This document shows positions 35,469 through 46,206 of a stretch of DNA of 64,000 bases, in pieces. How positions within the stretch are numbered: position 1 is the stretch's first letter; each line of letters opens with the position of its first letter. Below the pieces are notes generated by a model, which saw nothing but the letters and a program-made list of their open reading frames with translations, did not search any database and was not told the origin of the DNA. The DNA is taken from positions 372,001-436,000 of the forward strand of contig JAMPIV010006379.1 in NCBI GenBank assembly GCA_024509875.1, written 5' to 3'. Both the position numbers and the translations under genes were made by a program. Source of the DNA: Oreohelix idahoensis (Eukaryota; Mollusca; Gastropoda; Stylommatophora; Oreohelicidae).

Positions 35469-38250
35469 TGTGACGAAAGTACTGAGATTCTGTCTTTCAA
35501 ATGGCCCATGTCTTTTTCCCCTTGCATTTTGTTCACTATTTTGGAGGGATTACAGAAAAAATCCTTCTCCATGTTTCTTCTCCTTCTATTATTTACGTTT
35601 TTTCAAGATGAGTTTGATCTCATCTGCTTTATGGTTCTTCTTTATGTGTTTAGAATGGGGGTGTAGGGAATTAGACAGTATTTTTCTAGAAGAAAGATTA
35701 TAGATGCTAGATCAGGATAGGCACCAGATCGTCTTTTTTTAAAGATAGGCATGCAGCTAGACACATTTTTCGGGATTTTTTATGTATATATTTTGGCCAT
35801 TTTTGGGTTCATTGCCACTAGAGGGCTGAGCTTATTCCCGTTTCTTTGTCTAAAACTCATGTACGTTGCATCAGCATGATCTAAGGTTCTGATTGGCTGA
35901 GAGCTAACTGCAGTTGAAATGCAGAGCTGCCATTGGCTTTAGAACCACGCCGCGCATATGAAGTCGGCGCGCGGGGGTCTTGATTATAAAAGGCCTATAT
36001 TTCATAGCCTCTTTCTCTTTTAATGAAAAATTGCCAAAGCTGGGTGCCAGAAGCAAATTGTCGATTGCCTTTCAGTTGGACATTCGAGATTTGGTAAGCA
36101 TGAATTTTTGCGTGAGAACTTTATTTAATTTTTCTAGTCCTAGCCGATCATTTAAGTTTCTTGGGAAGTTTTAGTTTAATTTAATTCTTAACTCCAGAGC
36201 CATCAATTCGATCTTAGTGATAGACTTGAAACTGTATAGGTCCATTTAATTCCTTGTTGAAGGAATAGTGGCATGGTTTAAAAGTTGAGATATCACCGCT
36301 TTGTATTATTGCAAAGTAGGTCGGGAGAGAAACCCGCATCTCTGGTTTATGAATTTACAGAATGACGGGAGCGTGTGTATTTGGGATTTTATTGAGAATG
36401 TATTGCTGCAAGTTATTTATATTATAGTACACATCTATCTGTGGACGGGAGTGAAAGAGGCATAATTTGGAAGCGCGTGGGCGCGTTGGTTACGGAATTG
36501 TTATTGATACGACGTTCAGAGGGACGAGGGGGAGATAAGCACGTGGTCATAAAATTATAAACACGTGGTTGAACTACGGGGTTTTCAATTTGATAATCGG
36601 GGGTTATGTATAACTTTTGACGGCATGTAGATGCTAGCGTAAACAGGGTTATATGTTATTGATTGTGCTTTGTTATTCTGTGTATTCAGAAGATGGAGAT
36701 GAAATTTATTTATGTTAAGGGAATAATATTTTATTTCAATTTTGAGGTGATTAATCATACTGACGGGAATTTTAGGAATTCCTAGAGAGGGCTAGTTTTA
36801 TTTTGTATTAATCATTACGGCATTAGTGTCAGCGTAAGAAGTAGGCCACAGTACGTCTGCCCAGACGGGCCAGTGAAAATATTGTTCTTGCTCGTAGTTA
36901 GTCAGGCAGAACCTGGGTCAGACGGTCTGCGGTGTTGTATTACCGGGTGAGGTTTATTTTGACTCGGAGAGAGAGAAGAGAGGGGAGTTACATGTTGAAG
37001 AGTAAGGAAGTAAATTGTTATTTGAAATGTATTATTACGGTTTGTTTAGCTGTTGTTTTGTTTTGTCTAAAACAGCAGGTACCGGCTTTGTGGGAATGAG
37101 AGCGGAATTTTGAGACCACAAAATTTCTCCCACGGCAAAGTTGGGGCATTCGCAGAACCGCAAGGGTTTTACGTTAATTGCCAGTGGTGGAAGGAGAGGA
37201 AGAAAATACGTTTTCCCAGCCAGGGGAAGACATTTTCCAGCGAATAGGATTTTTTGTGGATAAATCCTGAGCTCTGACGCTCGTTACACACGCAGATTTG
37301 GCAGGCTGCCAGCGTTGTGGTAATTTTATGTGCGTTTCTTCACGGCCATAATAAAGCCGACGGCCCAGTTATAGGTACTCGGGCAGGTAATTTCAGAGTG
37401 GTAGAAGTCAGCTACAGTTCCAGTCCAGAATCCAGTGGGGTTCTGTTAAACCTCAGTCATCAATTCCAGAGTTAGTGGAGAGAGAGAGGGTAAACATTCT
37501 CTCTACTGAAGTCAGCACAGATAGGCAGAACTGTTAGTTTTGGTGAATCATAGCAGAGGACAGCTGCTGAAGTTTAGAGGTGCAGTTAGTTGTGTTCAGG
37601 AGATTCCAGGATAGGCTGTGTAGAACCGAAGTCTGTGCAGAGATTGTGTAGTCACTTCACAGTCGTTCCAGCTATCAGTGGACTTAGAGTTAGAATTTAG
37701 AATAGCTAGTTTGAAGTGGAGGCTCGACTTGAGACCCCACCCAGGCAGTGTAATTCATTTCATTTAATCTTACCTTTTCTCCATACAGGTGAACCTTGTG
37801 GGTGAGGGGTGGGGTTGGTTGTTTTGATGATACATCATGTGTCATTTTTTTTCTTCCTGAATTTGTTTATTTCAGGAGTGCTTACACTGCATTTTTTCTT
37901 TGACATGTATGTGATTAATTGTTTATATGTGTTAATAAACTTGTAACTTATAGTTGGAATCAGTCATTTCCTTTAGTACAGTAGCTATATGTTGTCTGTA
38001 CCTTGGTGTTTGTGAATCTTAATTGAACCTTATCCCCGTAGGGTAGTTAGAGGTGGTTCGAGGCCATAGCAATTTAACGTCCGAAGTGGCGAGGAAAGAA
38101 TCAACCTCGGTTCTCAACCTCGGAGCCAATGGTCTCAACTTTCACATTTTGCACTATATTTCTATCTGAATCTATCATTTCAGTCTTTCTTCTTACTATT
38201 GTCTTGTCACTATATGTAGACAGTCTCTAGTCCTAAACCATTTCGTGACA
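35469..38250 (+). repeat. 5' LTR of element 2 (2782 bp)
   Basis: Has two ATTGG/CCAAT-type motifs near 35894 and 35932, a TATAAAAG box at 35985-35992 and an AATAAA at 37934-37939, so the U3/R boundary probably lies near 36010. Relative to the 3' LTR it lacks 8 bases near 35960. The small ORF at 35980-36174 recurs in the other LTR but shows no known motif. Confidence 0.93.
35985..35992 (+). promoter_or_regulatory. TATA box in the 5' LTR of element 2
   Basis: TATAAAAG in a GC-rich setting, about 50-100 bases after two CCAAT-type motifs. It is repeated at 42157-42164 in the 3' LTR. It probably drives the element's transcript. Confidence 0.7.
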
Positions 38251-38676
38251 AAGTGGGTGGCGTCGTCCTTGGGATCATCTTTGTTGGGATCAATTCTAGA
38301 TTCATAGATTGTCTCTGAAGAAAGTTCTGGAAATAGATTTCTTAAAAATCCCCTAGACTTGAGCTATATTAAGACTGATCCAGCTATAGTTTTTTTCCAC
38401 AGGTTGTAGTCAGTTTAGATGTTAGTTGTAGTAAGGTTGTTTATGACTTAGAGGTAATTGATGGCTAATCTAATTTTTTTCTTGACAGGAAAGTAAATTC
38501 GGGTTTTGGGTAGCTGGATAACTTGAATTTTTTTCAGGTAGTTATTAGTCAGACTTGGTGCAAGTCTGAGTGCGGGTTTTTGCGACTGCATATTCCTAGT
38601 AGGTAACAGTAAATTTTTCTTGTTCCTTTTTTGTCATTTCCCCTTGTGGTGAGTTACTGCTGATTTGTCAGGTAAG

Positions 38677-41298
38677 ATGGCTGAATTGGTCAAGCTACTT
38701 ACTGCATGGAAGGACGCAGCTAAAAGCATGGGAATGAATGAGGCCGAGACTAGGGCGTACATTATGAGGGAACAGGACCGGCAGACGGAGAAAGAAGAGA
38801 GGGCCCGACTGGCCGAGATGGACCTGCGTAAATTGGAAGCGGAGAAAGAAGAGAAGACCCGACAGGCAGAAGAGAGAAAAGCAGAGAGGGAAGCCCAGGA
38901 GAAGATAGCAGAGAGGGAAGCCCAGGAGAAGATAGCACAGAGGGAAGCCCAGGAGAAGTTAGCACAGAGGGAAGCCCAAGAGAGGGAGAAGGCAGCAGAG
39001 AGACAGCATGAACTTGCCCTGCGTTCACTGGAACTGCAGTACCGATCTTCGGAAGGCAGTTCGGCTAACGGAGATTCTCCCGGAGCAGGGGCGACAGACA
39101 CCTCAGGAAATGGAGGGCCCCGGATGGCAGCCATGAATTTTCCGATGGACTCTTTTCCTAACGGGAATGAGAAAATTGAGGTATTTTTGGAAAAATTCGA
39201 AAGGATGGCAAAGGCATACGGGCTGGATGATAGTCTTTGGTGTCTCAAATTATCTCAATCTCTAAGAGGACATGGATATGAGGTCTATAGCAAGATGCTA
39301 GTGGATGACCAGAATAACTTTGAGGCACTGCGGAACGCCCTGTTACAGCGATTCCAATGGACTCCCCGGAAGTGCCAAACAATGTTTCGGGAAAGTCGAC
39401 TGGAGAAAGGAGAAAGTTTTCCCCAGTTCGCAGACAGGCTGAGGAATTACCTCACTCGCTGGAGAGAGTTGTCGGGTTTGGCTAAATCTTTTGAAGGATT
39501 GGAAGAATTAGTTCTGTGCGAACAGATAAAGGCCAACATGTCTCCGGACTTAAGGAAGTACCTGGCGGAGCAGGGCGCCCAGCAACTGGACCAGATAATT
39601 CTATTTGCAGAAAGGTTCCAGACGGCCCAGGCCGAAGTACTGGGCCAGAAAAGAAAACACCCTGACCTGCCAGCCCCGGACAAAGGAGCATCTTCATCGC
39701 ATTCGCCTTCCTCTTCAGCTCACCCGCAGCAAGGGCCGTCTCGCAAGGAGCCCCCTCCCAGTCATAATCTGCGCTCCCAGCCGCCTAACAGAACACAGGG
39801 GCCGACTTCTCATGAACCCGTCAGGAACCGGGGAGATAATGAGAGATATTGTAGGTTCTGTCGGACTACTTCTCATTGGACAACACGGTGCCCAACCAAA
39901 CAACCCACTCATCAGGTGGCTTGTTTAAGGCCTGTGAGGGTGAAACAAGGGAAGAAGTGGAAACCCTTCCCGTCAGAGACGTTGTTCTCCAACAGTGGAC
40001 CAGCCAACGTGAACGGGACTGAGACAACATGTTTATTTGACAGCGGGCTTACATACCCCAGCATAGTCGCCCGACATCTGGTGAAGCCCTGGCAGATGAC
40101 GAAGGAAAAAGTGAATATTGGTGGAGTTTTAAGGAAAGGGACTTCACAGTGCTTTCCAGTAGCCAATATTGAGGTGAAATGTAAGTTCGTGTCTGGCACC
40201 ATCAAGGCAGCTGTAACGGCTCAGCCAGCCTATGACTTCATTCTCGGCAACCCATATTTAGTTTTGGGGAACCCGCCCACACCGATCCTTGCTGATGCAA
40301 GGGGGCCTACTGCAGGCCAGATAAGTGAAAAAGGAGAACCCCTAATTCACAGAGCCCCGAGGGAGCTCAAACATAGCTGTCGTGCCAAGGAGAGGTGCAA
40401 CGCCTCTGACGACAGTGATATGTTATTTGCAGAGGCAAATTCGCCCGCCAGCCCTGTTCAGCCAACCGGCCAAACAGTGGTGACGACGCCTCTGATTCAG
40501 GAAGTACACTCTTTGTTGTCGGGAATTAGGCCCCCGATGGTATTAGCTCCTTCAAGTGAGGGACATACTGACAAGAGCGGTATTACATATGTCAACGACC
40601 AGCGCCATCTTCATAGGGCACAAGATAGCGGTCTGAGCGAGCATATAGTTCCAACCAGCCCTGGAGCCCCATCCGACCAGCACTTTACTCAAACGGAGGA
40701 GGACAGTGATCTGAGTATCCGTTTGCCTATAAACGGAGATGGGCCCCACAACTCTCGTATCTCGTTTACAGGAAACGACTCTTGTAACGAGGAGCCTGAA
40801 AAATTGGCTATATTTTCCAATTTGTTTCAAGGAACATTGGAACCAGTCACTGAGAGCTTTATCTCAGATTCTCCGCGATCTAACGGGATCTTAAACCGTC
40901 AAGTGTCACTGCAGGACACATTCCAACTGACGCCAGCAACTCTCGACGGGGAGGGCAAGGTTGAGAATTTTCTTAGAACCAGAGTTTTAGACGGAGGACT
41001 CTCTGGAACTATACGGGCATCTCACAAACTTTCCAGGCCAGGAATTAGTGAGGGAAACTGCCTTATAACTTCGCAAGGAGCTATTTTGGAGAGCTCTGTC
41101 CCGCTTCAGATTGGTAGGGGAAGAGCGAGTCCAGAACCACTGCCAGGGGCAGATCTTACCTACCTTTCTCCAAAGGTAGAAGCTATTGAGATCAGTGAGG
41201 ATCCAATAGACACCCAGCAAGAAATCGGAGGCTCTACACCAGAGGAACCCGAGACGTTGCATCGTTCTCGCACGGTACCAGCAGTCACAAACCGCTGA
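38677..41298 (+). CDS. Gag-retropepsin protein with unrecognised C-terminal region (873 aa)
   Basis: I start at ATG 38677 (MAELVKLLTAWKD); the frame is open twelve bases further upstream but only from a TTG. Residues about 30-130 form a charged coiled coil with four AEREAQEKI-like repeats, ending in ERQHELALRSLELQ, which element 1 shares as ERQHELALKALELQ. The Gag core (about 153-330) is clearly homologous to element 1 (EGLEELVLCEQIKANM, YLAEQGAQQLDQI). A CCHC knuckle CRFCRTTSHWTTRC is at about 392-405, and retropepsin with CLFDSGLTYPS near 450 and FILGNPY. From about 540 to the stop lies a Ser/Pro/Glu-rich region with no integrase, RT or other domain that I recognise. A frame continuing after the stop resembles element 1's post-integrase tail. 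Confidence 0.92.
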   Translation: MAELVKLLTAWKDAAKSMGMNEAETRAYIMREQDRQTEKEERARLAEMDLRKLEAEKEEKTRQAEERKAEREAQEKIAEREAQEKIAQREAQEKLAQREAQEREKAAERQHELALRSLELQYRSSEGSSANGDSPGAGATDTSGNGGPRMAAMNFPMDSFPNGNEKIEVFLEKFERMAKAYGLDDSLWCLKLSQSLRGHGYEVYSKMLVDDQNNFEALRNALLQRFQWTPRKCQTMFRESRLEKGESFPQFADRLRNYLTRWRELSGLAKSFEGLEELVLCEQIKANMSPDLRKYLAEQGAQQLDQIILFAERFQTAQAEVLGQKRKHPDLPAPDKGASSSHSPSSSAHPQQGPSRKEPPPSHNLRSQPPNRTQGPTSHEPVRNRGDNERYCRFCRTTSHWTTRCPTKQPTHQVACLRPVRVKQGKKWKPFPSETLFSNSGPANVNGTETTCLFDSGLTYPSIVARHLVKPWQMTKEKVNIGGVLRKGTSQCFPVANIEVKCKFVSGTIKAAVTAQPAYDFILGNPYLVLGNPPTPILADARGPTAGQISEKGEPLIHRAPRELKHSCRAKERCNASDDSDMLFAEANSPASPVQPTGQTVVTTPLIQEVHSLLSGIRPPMVLAPSSEGHTDKSGITYVNDQRHLHRAQDSGLSEHIVPTSPGAPSDQHFTQTEEDSDLSIRLPINGDGPHNSRISFTGNDSCNEEPEKLAIFSNLFQGTLEPVTESFISDSPRSNGILNRQVSLQDTFQLTPATLDGEGKVENFLRTRVLDGGLSGTIRASHKLSRPGISEGNCLITSQGAILESSVPLQIGRGRASPEPLPGADLTYLSPKVEAIEISEDPIDTQQEIGGSTPEEPETLHRSRTVPAVTNR

Positions 41299-41520
41299 CG
41301 CGCAGCGAGGAAGTCGCCATCGCCAGGTCGCCACAGCGCCCGCCGGTCACATCAGCTGACCAGAACAGCCTTTTGACGGTCATAGCAAGGGAAAGTTCAG
41401 ACCCGCCATTAGACGGCACAGGTCTGAAGAGAGATCAACTCTCCCAACGGAGCATAGGAGCTCATTCTAGGAGAGGAAGAAGGAGGAAACGCAAAAGAGG
41501 AAGGTCGAAGAACACTGAAT
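41299..41520 (+). pseudogene. Out-of-frame remnant of a post-integrase tail in element 2
   Basis: In the +1 frame after the stop of the Gag-PR ORF, codons read SADQNSLLTVIARESSD and later SRRGRRRKRKRGRSKNTE before a stop near 41520. Element 1 has TSDHLLTIAKTDEDDDSGRD and then an Arg/Lys-rich stretch at the corresponding place after its integrase. The likeness is short but co-linear and suggests that element 2 descends from an ancestor with an integrase. Confidence 0.5.
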
Positions 41521-41611
41521 AGGAGGGGTAAGGACAGACAGCCTTGTAGACAGAGTTAAGGGCCAGTGTGAAACACAGAGATTTCAGTAATGAGATCGAT
41601 GCTCAATCTTC

Positions 41612-41622
41612 GAAGGTGGGAG
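41612..41622 (+). promoter_or_regulatory. Candidate polypurine tract of element 2
   Basis: GAAGGTGGGAG lies three bases before the 3' LTR. It contains one T, so it is a weaker tract than that of element 1. Confidence 0.55.
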
Positions 41623-41625
41623 TGA

Positions 41626-44430
41626 TGTGACGAAAGTACTGAGATTCTGTCTTTCAAATGGCCCATGTCTTTTTCCCCTTGCATTTTGTTCACTATTTTG
41701 GAGGGATTACAGAAAAATCCTTCTCCATGTTTCTTCTCCTTCTATTATTTACGTTTTTTCAAGATGAGATCATGAGTTTGATCTCATCTGCTTTATGGTT
41801 CTTCTTTATGTGTTTAGAATGGGGGTGTAGGGAATTAGACAGTATTTTTCTAGAAGAAAGATTATAGATGCTAGATCAGGATTGGCACCAGATCGTCTTT
41901 TTTTAAAGATAGGCATGCAGCTAGACACATTTTTCGGGATTTTTTATGTATATATTTTGGCCATTTTTGGGTTCATTGCCACTAGAGGGCTGAGCTTATT
42001 CCCGTTTCTTTGTCTAAAACTCATGTACGTTGCATCAGCATGATCTAAGGTTCTGATTGGCTGAGAGCTAACTGCAGTTGAAATGCAGAGCTGCCATTGG
42101 CTTTAGAACCACGCCGCGCATATGACGTCATGAAGTCGGCGCGCGGGGGTCTTGATTATAAAAGGCCTATATTTCATAGCCTCTTTCTCTTTTAATGAAA
42201 AATTGCCAAAGCTGGGTGCCAGAAGCAAATTGTCGATTGCCTTTCAGTTGGACATTCGAGATTTGGTAAGCATGAATTTTTGCGTGAGGACTTTATTTAA
42301 TTTTTCTAGTCCTAGCCGATCATTTAAGTTTCTTGGGAAGTTTTAGTTTAATTTAATTCTTAACTCCAGAGCCATCAATTCGATCTTAGTGATAGACTTG
42401 AAACTGTATAGGTCCATTTAATTCCTTGTTGAAGGAATAGTGGCATGGTTTAAAAGTTGAGATATCACCGCTTTGTATTATTGCAAAGTAGGTCGGGAGA
42501 GAAACCCGCATCTCTGGTTTATGAATTTACAGAATGACGGGAGCGTGTGTATTTGGGATTTTATTGAGAATGTATTGCTGCAAGTTATTTATATTATAGT
42601 ACACATCTATCTGTGGACGGGAGTGAAAGAGGCATAATTTGGAAGCGCGTGGGCGCGTTGGTTACGGAATTGTTATTGATACGACGTTCAGAGGGACGAG
42701 GGGGAGATAAGCACGTGGTCATAAAATTATAAACACGTGGTTGAACTACGGGGTTTTCAATTTGATAATCGGGGGTTATGTATAACTTTTGACGGCATGT
42801 AGATGCTAGCGTAAACAGGGTTATATGTTATTGATTGTGCTTTGTTATTCTGTGTATTCAGAAGATGGAGATGAAATTTATTTATGTTAAGGGAATAATA
42901 TTTTATTTCAATTTTGAGGTGATTAATCATACTGACGGGAATTTTAGGAATTCCTAGAGAGGGCTAGTTTTATTTTGTATTAATCATTACGGCATTAGTG
43001 TCAGCGTAAGAAGTAGGCCACAGTACGTCTGCCCAGACGGGCCAGTGAAAATATTGTTGTTGCTCGTAGTTAGTCAGGCAGAACCTGGGTCAGACGGTCT
43101 GCGGTGTTGTATTACCGGGTGAGGTTTATTTTGACTCGGAGAGAGAGAAGAGAGGGGAGTTACATGTTGAAGAGTAAGGAAGTAAATTGTTATTTGAAAT
43201 GTATTATTACGGTTTGTTTAGCTGTTGTTTTGTTTTGTCTAAAACAGCAGGTACCGGCTTTGTGGGAATGAGAGCGGAATTTTGAGACCACAAAATTTCT
43301 CCCACGGCAAAGTTGGGGCATTCGCAGAACCGCAAGGGTTTTACGTTAATTGCCAGTGGTGGAAGGAGAGGAAGAAAATACGTTTTCCCAGCCAGGGGAA
43401 GACATTTTCCAGCGAATAGGATTTTTTGTGGATAAATCCTGAGCTCTGACGCTCATTCGGTTACTCACGCAGATTTGGCATGCTGCCCGCGTTGTGGTAA
43501 TTTTATGTTCGCTTCTTCACGGCCATAATAAAGCCGACGGCCCAGTTATAGGTACTCGGGCAGGTAATTTCAGAGTGGTAGAAGTCAGCTACAGTTCCAG
43601 TCCAGAATCCAGTGGGGTTCTGTTAAACCTCAGTCATCAATTCCAGAGTTAGTGGAGAGAGAGAGGGTAAACATTCTCTCTACTGAAGTCAGCACAGATA
43701 GGCAGAACTGTTAGTTTTGGTGAATCATAGCAGAGGACAGCTGCTGAAGTTTAGAGGTGCAGTTAGTGGTGTTCAGGAGATTCCAGGATAGGCTGTGTAG
43801 AACCGAAGTCTGTGCAGAGATTGTGTAGTCACTTCGCAGTCGTTCCAGCTATCAGTGGACTTAGAGTTAGAATTTAGAATAGCTAGTTTGAAGTGGAGGC
43901 TCGACTTGAGACCCCACCCAGGCAGTGTAATTCATTTCATTTAATCTTACCTTTTCTCCATACAGGTGAACCTTGTGGGTGAGGGGTGGGGTTGGTTGTT
44001 TTGATGATACATCATGTGTCATTTTTTTGTCTTCCTGAATTTGTTTATTTCAGGAGTGCTTACACTGCATTTTTTCTTTGACATGTATGTGATTAATTGT
44101 TTATAGGTGTTAATAAACTTGTAACTTATAGTTGGAATCAGTCATTTCCTTTAGTACAGTAGCTATATGTTGTCTGTACCTTGGTGTTTGTGAATCTTAA
44201 TTGAACCTTATCCCCGTAGGGTAGTTAGAGGTGGTTCGAGGCCATAGCAATTTAAACGTCCGAAGTGGCGAGGAAAGAATCAACCTCGGTTCTCAACCTC
44301 GGAGCCAATGGTCTCAACTTTCACATTTTGCACTATATTTCTATCTGAATCTATCATTTCAGTCTTTCTTCTTACTATTGTCTTGTCACTATATGTAGAC
44401 AGTATCTAGTCCTAAAACCATTTCGTGACA
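41626..44430 (+). repeat. 3' LTR of element 2 (2805 bp)
   Basis: Pairs with 35469-38250. It includes TGACGTCA at 42123-42130, TATAAAAG at 42157-42164 and AATAAA at 44112-44117. The last could end transcripts of the element. Confidence 0.93.
42123..42130 (+). promoter_or_regulatory. CRE-like palindrome TGACGTCA in the 3' LTR only
   Basis: An exact CREB/ATF consensus about 27 bases upstream of the TATA box. In the 5' LTR the same place reads CATATGAAGTC, having lost eight bases between short direct repeats (ATGA). Whether any factor binds is unknown. Confidence 0.6.
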
Positions 44431-46206
44431 GTACCCATATCTGAAAGAGCTAAAGGGGGCGTGGGTTGCATTGTGGCCCAAAATCAAAAAGATAGTATCA
44501 AGGGATGGAGCTTTGTCTCGGAGCGCATCATGGTTGTAAAACTAAAAGAAGGAGAAACCATAGTCAACCTGGTCATAGTGTATGGGCCAAATGAGGATGA
44601 GAGAGCAGAGGTCAAGGAGGAATTCTTCGAGCTGCTTCAAAGGACAGTGGATGACTGCCTAGATGAAGTTATCATGCTCGGAGATTTTAATGCCAGAGTT
44701 GGAAATGGCCATGCTAGATGGGGTGGAGTTATCGGAAGATATGGAGAAGATACTCTCAATGACAATGGAAAGCGACTCCTTAGATTCTGCAGGGAGCAGA
44801 ATCTGATCATTACAAACACAAAGTTCCCCCATAAGCGCATACATGCATATACTAGATGTGAACCAACAAAGAATGAGAAGTCAGTGATCGACTATGCCAT
44901 TGTTCGGAGAAGCTCATTCAAATATGTCCGAGATGCTAGAGTCTGGAGGGGACCAGAGATTGGAAGTGATCACTACCTGCTAACAATCAAAAGAACAACT
45001 GAAAGAGTTGCTTAGCCTAGGAACTGCCCAACATCACGCAAGAAACCAAGTAAACGAGCGGGAGAAATGAGCATTAGGACCTACAAGCTGAGAGAGCCAG
45101 AAATTAAGACCAGATATCAGGGGCTTATTGCTGCAGCGGTGAGCAACACAGAAGAACGACCTGATGACTTGGAAACCCTCTGGATTAAATTCAAGGATAT
45201 CATAAAGACAGCTGCTGCAGAAGCATGCGGTGAAGTTCGACTTGGGAACAAGAGAAAGAGGACACCTTGGTGGACAGAGGAAGTCAAAGAGAAAATAAGA
45301 GAGAAGAAAATGGCATGGAAACAATACTTAGGAGCTAAAAACACAACAGGACGAATGGAAAAATATAGAGAATATGTGACACTCAGAACAGAAGCAAAGA
45401 ACAAAGTGCTAGCAGCAAAACAGAAGTCATGGGAAGAATTTGGAGAAAAGCTAGAAAAAGATGCGCAAGAAAACCAGAAATTGTTCTATAAGACCCTATA
45501 GAACATGAGAAAGGAAAAACAATGCCCTCTCAAATTTATAAAGGACAAGCAAGGCAAATTGCTTACTGCCCCGAAGGAAGTAATGGAAAGATGGAAAGAA
45601 TATTTCTCAGAACTCCTGGATGGTGAGCATGGTGAAGCATCAGAAATGATAACCACTAACACAGAAGAGAAAACCAATGATGGTGAAGATGACATAAAGA
45701 TGGAAGAACTGAAGGCAGCACTGGAGAAAATCAAGATGGGCAAAGCAGCAGGGCATGATGGTATAACACCAGAAATGGTTAAGTTCATAGGAGCATCAGG
45801 CGACCTATTACTCTTAAGGGTTTTACAGGCAGCGTGGTACATCAAGACCATACCAAAGGATTAGGAGATTGCCATCATAACACCAATTTTCAAAAAGGGT
45901 GACAATGGACAGTGTGGAAACCATAGAGGCATATCCCTTCTCAGTGTCCCTGGTAAAATCTACTCTAGAATCCTAGAGCAGAGACTCCGACGCCTAGCTG
46001 AGCCACAATTGGATGAGGTCCAGTGCGGATTCCGAGCAAACCGAATTACTCAAGACCTAATCTTCACACTCAGACAGCTGAGTGAAAAGGCCCTTGAATA
46101 TAAGAGTGAGATCCATCTTTGTTTCATAGATCTGGAAAAGGCGTTTGACAGGGTCCCCTGGAGCAAACTTTGGGACTGTTTGGCAAGGAAGAATATTCCA
46201 GCACCT

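Larger units (their letters stand above)
35469..44430 (+). mobile_element. Long-LTR retrotransposon with Gag-PR and an unknown C-terminal region, no INT or RT (element 2)
   Basis: Target duplication GTACC at 35464-35468 and 44431-44435; LTR termini TGTGACGAAA...TTTCGTGACA. Layout: 5' LTR 35469-38250, leader 38251-38676, ORF 38677-41298, short non-coding tail with a purine tract at 41612-41622, 3' LTR 41626-44430. The LTRs (about 2.8 kb each) differ by roughly a dozen to fifteen substitutions and a few small indels by eye, so insertion was recent. LTRs make up nearly two thirds of the element. It interrupts the endonuclease of the RTE-like LINE. Confidence 0.94.

Noticed and set aside
38665..38676. 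Upstream start of the element 2 ORF
   Set aside because: The first codon there is TTG; the first ATG is at 38677.
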